Part shown: in pieces, positions 45,049-56,488 of the stretch
Numbering within the stretch: the stretch's first letter is position 1
Layout: each line of letters starts with the position of its first letter
Assembly: GCA_026182355.1 (NCBI GenBank)
Contig: JAPFBL010001617.1
Location: forward strand, 2,663,501 to 2,727,500
DNA length: 64,000 bases
From: Hermatobates lingyangjiaoensis
Taxonomy: Eukaryota; Arthropoda; Insecta; Hemiptera; Hermatobatidae
Direction of reading: 5' to 3'
Translations under genes and position numbers: made by a program
Notes under the pieces: model-generated
Database searches by the model: none
Told to the model about the DNA's origin: nothing
What the model saw: only the letters and a program-made list of their open reading frames with translations

Positions 45049-47914
45049 ATTTGGTGTTTTTTCTTAAATCCATCATACTGAATAAATACATTCTGTCTCA
45101 TACAAACTTTTCAGCTCTCACTTTCATAGATATACAAGGCTTTATAGCAAGTGAGTCTTAAATAGAGATATAATTATGCCAAATATATTAATTAAAGTAA
45201 TCCATTCAGAACCAGCAAAACTATTATTGAGCTCTATGAATTCAAATTTTAAGAAAATGATTTTTTTAAATATTTTACCAATTTGAGCTTTCTGATTGAT
45301 TTACTAGCATTGTTTTTATATTTTATATGACGTTCATATATGATTTAACTACTTGTTGAATTTTATGATTTTTTTATAGCTTTTCAAGTTTTTTATGATC
45401 GTTAATGAATAAAAATAGATAAGTTGTCTCTTTGTACATATCTAACTTATTCTTTGACATTTGATCTTAATGTTTTTTTCCCAGGCAACGGGTGATATTA
45501 TAAATGAAAGGGAATTAAGATCTTTTAACTATTAACCGTTCTTGCCAGAGTCTGAAAGATAATGCTGTATTCACTAAATTTTATACGAGTACATTAAAGA
45601 TATAGTCAGTCACACCACTGAAGTCAAATACATCATTGAAATTAAAATTAGTTCAAAGATTTATGACTTTTAGATACAAAATGTATCTTTAATTTAAAAA
45701 TTAAAGTATAAAAAGAATTATACTTTTACACCTGTTTGAACAGCTTGAAAGTATATAGCTGGTAGTTAATTAAAGTTTGTGTACTATCGTAGTTCAAAAA
45801 GGATGATATAGTCACAAATCAAGAAATTTGATGTTCTAGATGGAATCAAATATTTTACTAAGGCTAAACAATCGGTTTTGCAAACAAAAAAAATAAACTA
45901 GCATAAAAAGTTATAAATGACTAATAAATAATTATAATACTAAAATTATTGCTTCTTTGAAAATAAACTTTGTCATTAGTTCTAAGAAACAGCAATTATT
46001 ATAGTGCATTTCTACAAAGAGTAACCTTATTCATTTCTTTTGAAGAAAAACCAAGAATTTGTGTCATCACTATCGTAAGTAATCATGGCTGTACAAGTTG
46101 TATCCTTAAAAAAGGTTTGTGGCAAAAGAAAACACAATTGAAACTGTAATATGGAGTTCTTCAAATTGAATAATCTCCTAAAACGAAGAAACTCTAACTT
46201 ATTTGATGAATTCGCTTATTAAAATGTAAATAGTTCAATACTATTTCTATATAATTATATAAAACATTGAAAACAAAAAAAAATTATGGCTTAAGGAATT
46301 CATAATCAACAATTTGGTGGCTGAAGAAAGAATCTGTGCAGTCTAATCCACCGAGACGCCCTGAAGTCATGGATTAAAGTTGTGTTTGTTAGAAGTGAAG
46401 AATACATGGGAATTTTTATTCTGCCTATACTAATGGAAGTTTAGTTAAAATCTTAAGTGTTTTAATATATATGAACATCGTGTGACGCACGTTACAATTG
46501 CATAAATGATTACGAACTCTTCAGTGATGCCTAAGACCATTTTAAGAGTGAAGCAATGAAATCAATTGTTTCACATATCTTAAACTAAACTATATAATAT
46601 TCCATTTTTGAGATATCATCTTTACATATAAATAAGATATATATTTATTTTCTTAAAATACCACAATAATTTTTGCCATACAAGCTTCTTATGTATTGAT
46701 GGTGTGGTGTGAAAAGTGTTATAAAAAAGCCTGTATTTATGTATCAAAAAGTTAATTAAGGCGAGAATTTTTTATATTTTAAATTTATGTAAAATATTTT
46801 TTACAACAAATGTGCACGTAGAGCGAGAGCTAGAGAGAAGGAGAGAGAGAGAGAGAGTGAGAGAGATAAACCCCGATACAATATATATGATTCAGTGGAA
46901 TAGGAACGAAGACTTAATTAAAATATAATAAATAACATTTATTATACAACTATATACATTTAAACTCTGAAGTCTCAATGACTTTTACCATTTTATGAAC
47001 GTGAGAGTTTGACAAGATAATCAATCATATTTTCATCAAAAATTATTTATCATAATAAATGATATCATATATGTGGAGACCATTTCATTAGCTTTTTACC
47101 CTAGAGTGATTTATCATAATGTTATACTTACACCACTTGGAAAAACGTTTTGTGAAAGAGTAAAATATAATTGAAGAATGGGTTTCATCTGTACACTGAG
47201 AAGTAAAGTATAGTACGCTGTGTAATACACAATATCCAGTTCATTCTGTTTGGCATGATGGGACATTATTAATATAGACTATCTAGTATATTCCTTTAAC
47301 GGTAACTTATAAATGCAAAAAAAATTGCATTTTTGTGACGCTAGAAATGGAAATACAAGATGAAAAAGTATAAATATTGTATGATTCTCTTATTATGCTA
47401 AAATAATTACCAAATTCAAATAAATTACTACAGAGAGCACAATACTTACAGTGACAATTTTATTTACCGGGAAACGTGGAATTTTAAAATTTGTGTTTCT
47501 ATTTTAATATACACTTAAATCCTTATACTCGTATATCAATTCTATTATACTACGTAGACAATAACCAGTCAATCCATCAATCTACTCATAAATATTAAAT
47601 TTCTGAAATTCACCCAGATCTGATGTAGTTTTCTAGAAATATATTAATGTTGCAGCAGCGATTAACCTTCGTATTGTGATAGAATTTACTTTAAATGGTA
47701 CAGCAAGAACTTCTTCCTTTCAATTATTAAGGAACATTGAGAAGGAGATTACAAATTACTGGGTATTTCAAGCAGAATTTTACTCTACAATTATGGATAC
47801 TGCTTTCAGATAATTTTAAGATACGTATAACTGCTTAATCTGTGTAACACATATTTACATCTATAAACAAATTGAAGCTTATGTCCGAATTTTATAAGTT
47901 ATAGGCCTTTATAA
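45049..47914. other. Gene-free intergenic stretch
   Basis: AT-rich sequence with a (GA)n tract at about 46836-46866. No exon, RNA or recognisable element is seen. Confidence 0.5.
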
Positions 47915-48225
47915 AATATAGGCTCTGAATAGATTGATAATTCAGTGCAGAAGCGAAGTTATGGGGCTTTAAGCTGTATTTTCCTAACTTCACAGACAAG
48001 TTTGTTTTGAAAATACACAGGTATAGCAAGTAGGTATTGTTAGTTGATTTTAATTTCATTGGAGCATATGAATATATTGAGTATTTGACATCATTGAAAA
48101 GGTGTTTCCCAGAGTTGAGGATGTACTGTCTACTCAGAATAAATAGTTTTGTGAACTAGCAATTCTCAACCCTTAATATGAACAGGCTTAATAATCAACA
48201 AACAAGCTCATACGCTATATCACTT
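47915..48225. repeat. Repeat family C, copy 4
   Basis: Near-identical to 17720-18030: AGAAGCGAAGTTATGGGGCT, TTCCTAACTTCACAGACAAG, TATTGTTAGTTGATTTTAAT. Confidence 0.75.
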
Positions 48226-48575
48226 TTCTTCGCCAAAATGTGTGTCTAGGCAACATTTTTTTTCTCCGAAACTACGAACTCTTCAGAATTTTAAAACAAC
48301 TGGAAATATATTTTTTTTCAATAAATTATAAAGTTTTGACTTGTGATTCAATCTGAAAGCTTGTAGGGATGATGGAAGCCATACCATTTGGCGGATCAAA
48401 ATGAAATTATACTTAAGAATAAATATTAAATGGGGAATGAGTCAAGGATTTTTTTCCAAAATTACATTAACCATACAGGAGTTAGGGTCAATTTTATGTT
48501 TTCAGAAAATATTTTTTGACTCTAAACAGCTCATTAAAGAATAATTAAGTTTTGCCAAAAAATTGAGCAGAAAAT
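48226..48575 (+). repeat. Repeat family A, internal fragment
   Basis: It carries the AGCTTGTAGGGATGATGGAA, AATGAGTCAAGGATTTTTT and TAAACAGCTCATTAAAGAAT blocks of the family. It joins family C copy 4 directly. Confidence 0.55.
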
Positions 48576-48685
48576 TAGCAGTTTGTAAAAAAATTCGTGA
48601 AATTTTAATTACAGCATTGCAAAGAGCAATGAATCTATAAGAACTAAATATTCATCATTATTCTGAATATTCAACATTGATAAGA

Positions 48686-48802
48686 TGCAATGATTTCGGA
48701 CGCCACTATATTGGATAAACAGATAGGACTTTAAGACAGCGATATAAAGTACATATTCATGGTTTCATTAGAGAAGGAATAAATGAAAGTAATTTTCAAA
48801 TT
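48686..48802 (+). pseudogene. Second GIY-YIG remnant (Penelope-like)
   Basis: The frame reads CNDFGRHYIG, stop, TDRTLRQRYKVHIHGFIREG. This fits the YIG strand and following R-x-R-x-x-x-H helix of a Penelope-like GIY-YIG nuclease, with Q replaced by a stop. It is a different lineage from the copy at 19837-20240 (CNDFGRH versus CKNFHKI). Confidence 0.65.
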
Positions 48803-48822
48803 TTTAAAACAACAATCAATCT

Positions 48823-48960
48823 GGAGTGGCCCACACTCAACTCTACTATAATTAATTATAATATCAAACTCGTTGACAACCAACTGATTTTTGTTTTGTA
48901 GTATGTGGCAATATTATCATTTGTTTACATGTAGATATAATCATTTCATCAGTTAAAGAA
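48823..48960 (-). repeat. Repeat family B end, reverse orientation
   Basis: TGGAGTGGCCCACACTCAAC, TCAAACTCGTTGACAACCAA, then a T-rich stretch, as at 5806 and 16982. Confidence 0.6.
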
Positions 48961-49194
48961 ACTTGAAATAATTGATCAATCCTACATGTTATTAAAATTA
49001 TATTTAATAGAGGGCCTAAATCTCATTCTATTAACTAGAAGAATGAAAAAAACTGGATATTTGTCATAAGCATAGCAGTTCTTCTACATAACGAAAGAGA
49101 CCATGCCTAATACTTCAATATTACCCAGAGATAATATGCAGATAATACCCAGATTGATAACATTATCCGTGATTACATTTAGCGACGTCCACCG

Positions 49195-49500
49195 TATGTA
49201 TGTAAATAAAAATATTTCTTTTGTAGCTTCTACGATAATGCCTAATTTTGAAGACTCTAAACTTAGTAGTTTAGAAGAAAATAAATGTAGTCTAAAATCA
49301 ATGTTTGGCCAAAAAAGTGACTTTCCCATCATGCATAATTGCTCACAAACAATAGCGTTCATCTACACTATGAGGTCCATTTTTCTGTAAAATATTAATT
49401 TTATCCATCAAAGTTTTGGATACACAACATCGACATCATCGAAAAAATACCATGAAACGAATTTTTAAAATTACTGTACTTTACTTATAGTAAAGTAAAA
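49195..49500 (-). repeat. Repeat family A, reverse left-end fragment
   Basis: It carries reverse left-half blocks (CCATCATGCATAATTGCTCA, TTTTGGATACACAACATCG) and ends at GTACTTTACTTATAGTAAAG. Confidence 0.6.
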
Positions 49501-49602
49501 ATGTATTTTTTTTTCAATAAAACATACAAATTTTGACTGTGAGTGAATGTTGAAGCTTTTGAAGAGACAAAAATCATTTTCTTATTAACCAATTTGATAT
49601 TT

Positions 49603-51662
49603 TTTACTTTAGTATAAGTAAAGTATAGTGATCGCGAAAAAATTCGATCTCGAGATTTTGATGGAATTACATGTTTTGAGGTCCCAGAAGTCGTTTTATG
49701 AAGTTTTTTCGATGATGTCTGTGTGTGTGTGAGTGGGTGGATGGGTGGGTGAGTGTGTTAGCATTGCTTGTTACCACGCTAGGGTCCAGAATCTTTGATG
49801 GATAAAGTTGATATTTTACACAAAAATGGGCCTCATAGGGAAGAAGATCCCTATTGTTTGGGAAAAATTATACATGATGGGAAAGTCACTTTTTTTTGCC
49901 AAAAACCGTTTTTTAGAAAACATTTATTTCTCCTAAACTGATAACCCTAGAGTTTCGAAATTTTGACATTATCTTTGAGGTTACAAATGCAACAAACGAA
50001 AAATATATTCAGAATTTTAAAACAACGGGACATTTTTTTTTTTCAATAAAATGTAAAAATTTTGACTTATAATTCAATCTCAATCCTTGTGAGAGCAATA
50101 CAAGCCATACTGTTTGACGGATCAAAACGAAACTATGCCTAAAAATAGAACATTATGTGGAGAATGAGTTGAGATATTTTTTTCAAAATTACATTCGCTA
50201 ATGGGGCGTTACAGTACGATTTCTGTTTTGAGAAAATGTTTTTTTGACGCTAAACGGCTCATTAAAAAATAATGAAAATTTGACCAAAAATGGAACAAAA
50301 AATTAGCAATTCATAAAAAAAATCATGATGTTTCAATTACGGGAAAGAGCAATAACGCTATAAAAACTGTTTGTTTATCCTAGACTGAGAGATCACCTGC
50401 TATACTTGTCGATTTTTTTATATTTTGTTACATTGTTTACATTGACTTAGAAATTTTTTGAGTGAATCCACTGAGATAAAATTGATATTTATAAAGGAAC
50501 AATTTAAATAGTTTATTGACTTATACGAGATGTAAGAAGAATAATATTGTTACATGTAAAAAAATCACCGCCAATAAACATAAATAAATTACCTTTGTCT
50601 TCCATGGTATGATGGATTTGTCTCATAAAATGCTTTAATAAATCTATATATTGCACTCTTGAGCAAAACTTAATATCAGTTACAATTACATTATCATTGT
50701 GAATGTAGTACCTTTCCATGATATTGAAATGTAACGAATGGATTCTTTCCTCAAGAAAGAGGACTTATGTTTGTTGAGAAATATATAGTTTTTTTTTTAC
50801 AATTCTAGTCTAATAGTTCATATTTATTATTTTCAAAAATTAGAAGCTCCCAACTATAAAAGATTTAAATTATATTGAATAGCTGGCTTTGACTTCGATT
50901 TGAGTATGTAAACTGGCTAATTACTAATATATTTTTTCTCAGTATACATTCATAGCAAACTTATAACAGAATACAGGAGGCAGGAAAAGGATAACACTCA
51001 CTCAGAAAAAATTCCTATATATATGATATTTCACAAAAGGGAAGGAAAATGATCTTATTAAATACTAAGAAGCCATAAAATTCCCAGTATAATAATTCCA
51101 TAAAAGACCGAAAATGTAAAAGATAATTCAAAATTTAAATCTTTCGTTTAGAGATTAATAAATGTAATTATCGTACATCTTTAATTATAAATCACCTTAA
51201 AACAACATTTTTTCTTCGATGTTTATGATGTTTTTCAGAGAAGAAGAGGGTATTTTCCTGTTTTAAATTTGAAAATTTTACTTTAATATTCAATGTAGAA
51301 GGATGTCAAGTAAACGATGTAAGAAATCCACTGGCTATTTGAACAAAAGCCATGTTCTATTGTAGGAGAATATTTCGTATCAAGAAATTTTGACTTTGGT
51401 TTTTCAAAAATGTTATTACTGCTGTAGTTATACTAATGAAATTATTTGCATCAGCTGTGTGATGTACAAAAATAAGCTTATATATTGATATGTCCTTCAA
51501 TCACTATCTTACTACCTCAGGAATGAAAGACTAATAATCATATCCCATTTAGATGTTTACATTATGCTTAAATGAGACGTTATATATTATATACTAAAGA
51601 AATTTGATATTAAGTTATTTATAGGTGTAGTAAAGTTGAGTGTAGGCTACTCCAGATTTTCT
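49603..51662 (+). repeat. Repeat family A, near-complete forward copy (~2.06 kb)
   Basis: It starts TTACTTTAGTATAAGTAAAG, followed by TTCGATCTCGAGATTTTGAT. All family blocks appear in order, and it ends AGTAAAGTTGAGTGTAGG and CTACTCCAG. It can serve as the reference copy for the window. It has no transposase. Confidence 0.75.
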
Positions 51663-51829
51663 TAATATGTTATCAGAATTGTTCTTTGACTCTTAGAAAA
51701 ATTAAATCATTTATAAGGTTTCAAATTAGTGAGATAAAACAGAGAATGTACCTATGTCTAATTTCTATACCTTATAAGAATGTTTTTGTCTATTTCTATG
51801 TTTTTGTTTTATTTTTTTATAATTTTATA

Positions 51830-52350
51830 AAAGGCCAAAAATGTAGAACATTATTCAGAATTAAAAAAAAATCTTTTAAAAATAATGAATGAAATTATCC
51901 TACATCTTAAATTAAAAATTATCTGAAAACGACATTTTTTCTAACATTTCAGACAAAAACTTTGTAATGTTTTTAAAATACTTAAAATATTTTCAAGTTC
52001 TAAATGGGAAAGTTTGTCTTAGGTATTAAATGTAGAAGAAGGTCAGATAAACTATGTAAGAGATGCACGGGCTATTGAAGCAAATGCCATACTCTCTTGT
52101 AGGAAATTATTTCGTATAACCAAATTTTCACTTTGGCTTTTCATAATGTTATTGCTGCTGTAGTTATACTAATGATTGTATGACCATTAATTGTGTGACA
52201 TAAAAAAAAAGGCTTATCTATTGCTAAGTGGATCAATCACTATCTGTACTACCTCAGGAATGAAAGACTAATAAACATCTCCCATTTAGACGATTATAAT
52301 ATGCTCAAATGAGACATTATATATTATATACCCGAGATGTTTGATATTAA
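51830..52350 (+). repeat. Repeat family A, right-half fragment
   Basis: It repeats the last third of the preceding copy in the same orientation (AAACGACATTTTTTCT, AGATAAACTATGTAAGAGAT, TGTACTACCTCAGGAATGAA), forming a partial tandem. Confidence 0.65.
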
Positions 52351-53447
52351 ATTTATTTTTAATTTGTTATTGTTGTAATAATATGAGAATTATTTTAAGT
52401 GAATAGCGCTATCAATTTATGTAAACTATAAATATAATTAAATTTAATATAATAATATAAATACTATAAATATAATAATATAAATATAAACTATGAATAT
52501 AAAGAAGTAAATGTTTACACTAAACTTTTTACTTTAATTTTTCTATTTCTTACTTTATTACACTGAACTTGCATCAGTGCAAGAAAGAAACCTCATAAAT
52601 ATTATTAGCCTTTGATGAAAACAGCAGAAGAATGTTTAATACAATTTCTGATTGAAATACTGTGAAACATTTATTTTCTCTCCTAATAAATTAAGACGCA
52701 ATTATTAAGATATAGTGGGGGTAGTTTTCTCAGTAGAATGAATGAAAGTGTACTTTTGAACCCTATAGTTAGAGACATGTCTTAACACGTCAGTTACCTT
52801 CGCGCTTCGCCTGACAGAACAAAACAAAATTACGTCTCATCATAGTAAGGTATGACTATTTGTTCATAGATCATGTCCTATGATATTATTTTTCATAATT
52901 TTATTTATACATACCTCTACATACATTGAAAACAATATTTTATCTACTATACCTGTATTAAAAGTTAAATGGAAGTTACTTTACTTATTTTTGATCCATC
53001 AATATCAAACAAAAAAGTATTGGTTCATGTAAATTTTAGTGTACAAGTATTTATAAAGCTAATATAAAATAATTTGTTTGAAATACTTAAATAAAACTGT
53101 TTACAATGTAATTAACAATGCATAATTTAATGTTTTGGTCCAGTTGTTTTATATTATTTTACTAATCAATGGTAATGAGCTAGTTTATCTCCTCAATACA
53201 TTCCATATTACTTTTCAACCACTCACTAATTTGAGTTTCACTTCTATTAATTATGATTTGTAAATATGTTTCTGAAATTTACTTAGAGTGCAGATCTATA
53301 GGACTGTATATTGTGGACTGTAGTGTGTACAAAAGCATTTTGATACAATAATACTTTGGTTCCATGTGCAATATTAGACTTAGAGAATCTGATAATGTAT
53401 ATCCCCTTAAAAAATTTGATTTGGAAATTTTAAAACGGAATACAACT
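52351..53447. other. Gene-free spacer
   Basis: AT-rich sequence without recognisable features. Confidence 0.45.
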
Positions 53448-54550
53448 TTTTACTTTTCTATAAGTAAAGTATAGTGATCGTGGAAAAATTCCATCTCGAG
53501 TTTTTGACGAAATTTGAGGTCCCAAAAGTAGTTTCATGAAGTTTTTTCGATGATATCTGTGTGTTTGTATGTGGGTGAGTATGTTAGCATTGCTTGTTAC
53601 CATGCTACGGTCCAGAATCTTTAATGGATCAAGTTGATATTTTACACAAAAATGGGCCCCATAGTGTAGATGATCCCTATTGGTTTGGGAAGAATTATGC
53701 ATGACGAGAAAGTTACTTTTTTGCCAAAAACCGGTTTTTAGAGAACATTTTTTTCTCCTAAACTGCTAATTTAAGAGTTTTGAAATTTTGGCATGATATT
53801 TGGGGTTACAAATGCAATAAACGAAAAATATATTCAAATTTTTAAAACAAGGAAAAATACTGTTTTTTCAATAAACTGTAAAAATTTTGACTTATTATTA
53901 AATATGAAAGCCTGTGAGAGCAATACAAGCCATTCCGTTTCACGGATCAAAATTAAACTATGCCTAGAGGTAGAACATTATGTGGAGAATGAATTGAGAT
54001 AACTTTTTTAAAATTACATTCTTCGAAGGGGCGTTATAGTACGGTATCTGTAAACGGCTCATTAAAAAATCATGAAAATTTGACCAAAAAGGTAACACAA
54101 AATTAGCAATTTATAAAAAATTCATGAAAAAATTCTTGTAATACAGTACAAGACGCAGGAAACAAGATTTCTCACTCAGAGAAATTTGTTATATATGATT
54201 TTTGACAAAGGGGAATGAAAATGATTTTATTAAATGCTAAGGAGCCATACATTTCCCAGTATAATAATTCTATAAAAGACCACAAATGTTGAACATTATT
54301 CAAAATTGAAATCTTTTCGTTGAAGATTAATAAATGTTATTATCGTACATCCTTAATTATAAATTATCTTGAAAAGACATTTTTACTTTGCGTTTTTCAG
54401 AGAAAATAAGAGTATTTTCTTGTTTTAAATTTGAAAATTTGACTTAAATATTCAATGTAAAAGGAGGTCAAGTGAACGATGTAAGAAATCCACTGCCTAT
54501 TTGAAGAAAAGCCATGTTCTCTTGTAGTAGATTATTTCGTATTAAGAAAT
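53448..54550 (+). repeat. Repeat family A, truncated copy upstream of VKOR
   Basis: It begins TTCTATAAGTAAAGTATAGTG and has an internal deletion near 54125. It breaks off after TTATTTCGTATTAAGAAAT, about 180 bp before the VKOR start codon. Confidence 0.7.
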
Positions 54551-54731
54551 AAATTTATTTTTTTCAGTTCACTAACTTATTTTCTAAATTTTTTTTATTG
54601 ACAATACATATCCAAACTAGAGTCATATAAATGTGGCAACGCATTGTGTGAACACTGAACGAATATAAATGGAAAGTCAACATTACATCAACAACCTATA
54701 CGGTTGATAAGAATTCAGCCCACTAGATAAC

Positions 54732-54898
54732 ATGACTACCTCTGGAAATAGAATTAATGCTTTAATTTTTTCTTCCCTGGGTTTTTTCATATCTTTATAT
54801 TCGTACATTGTGGAAACAAGACTAGATTTAGATGAAAGTTATGTACCATCCTGTGATATAAACGAGTATATTAGCTGCAGTGTGGCGTTTTCTTCAAA
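54732..54898 (+). CDS. Vkor: VKOR exon 1
   Basis: Start ATG in AACATGACT; donor TCAAA|GTAAGT. It encodes residues 1-55 with TM1 and the loop cysteines C41 and C49. Confidence 0.94.
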
Positions 54899-56454
54899 GT
54901 AAGTTGATGTTAACATACTTCAGTAAATATCCTGTTTCCATAAAATGTGGGTAAATGTTATGCAACAGTGTTTATCATTTATTATGTTGAATATATATAT
55001 TAAATTCTATTTGGTAGGTAGATTAACAATAGATTGTTAATCTATCTCTTCTTGATTCTTTGTGTAAAGGTTTATCTTAGACAATTTCAAATTGTCTAAG
55101 ACAATTGAAATGATGTTTTTTTTGTATGTTTATAGTTATTGGTTTATTAGTTTATATATTTTATAATTCTTGTGAATTCGTAAAACCTTTTATTTGTATA
55201 CATCCCATATATGGAGTACTGCTTTGATTTATTATGATACATTGCATACCAATGCATTTATTATATGAAGGTTGATGGGTGTTTAGCAAAAGCTTTAATG
55301 CTTCATGTCCTTATTTTTTGTAAGATAATATTTTAGATAAAGATTATTATTCTATAGTATTTATTACATTAAAATTTAAAGCGCTTTAATACATTATCAA
55401 TGATTTAGAACTCCTTTTCACTAGAGGAATGAACTTGCAAAAAAAAAATACATACATTTTCTCTGAAATTTTATTTTTAACGATGGCATCTTGTCAAATG
55501 TAAATTTTCTGGTCAATTCGCTGTCATCAAAATAATAACAGGTGGTCATTTCCTTTTATTTTTCCACAACTCTTATTTCCTGGAAGTTTTTGACGATTAA
55601 AACTGGTAAAACTTCACCTTTAGTTACCTAAAGTTTGGATATTTGGTTCATTTTCAGTTCCAACTTCCTCATTGATTATAATTTCTTTAAATATCAGGGT
55701 CACTTTGATCATGCTTGCTGAAAGGCTTATATTTCCCTCGATTTCTGAGTTGTTTGTTTCTTGATTTTTGTTTATTTTATTCATTAATCCCAGTCTGTTT
55801 CCTAATTAATGTTAATTTTGCGAACCTGTAATTTCCCGTGTGTATGTTTGTTACTGTCGAAGCAAAATTTTAAATGAAATTTCTTACTGAATAGAGTTAA
55901 ATACAAACTTTCTTACAATTACTGACAAAGGAACTGTTAATCTCAGACTGTTATCCAGTCTTTGGGAGGTACGTCCCACTATACCGGTGTTACATTAGAT
56001 AATTGACATGCTATTGAATTTCCTCCTGTTGAATGACGAATTTTTTTGTTACATGCCACAGAGTAACTGTTCTAGCTACTAAGTAATTTGGTGGGAACGT
56101 TGATCACTGGCTTTGGAATCTTTCAAGCGGCTAATTCATTACAAAGCCGCTTGAAAGGCCTAGTAATATTTTTTTTTACTTGGGTCTCTACGTCTGGATA
56201 TCAAGGTTCCATATAAAGCCGAAGTGTCAAATTGTAAAGTTTGTTTTATACTAGAAGACTGATTGAAATTGAATTTTATACCCATAATACATGTATAAAG
56301 GACAATTTGAAATTATAACATACAGCTGTGATCTTTCGACCAGGACCAGTGTCGGTCTAACTCTCAAACAGTGACCATTAGTGGTCGAAAAAATGTTAGT
56401 GTCTGTTTAGAATTCATATTGGTCTGTTTACTTTTTTTTTATTGTTAAATGCTG

Positions 56455-56488
<34 letters not shown>

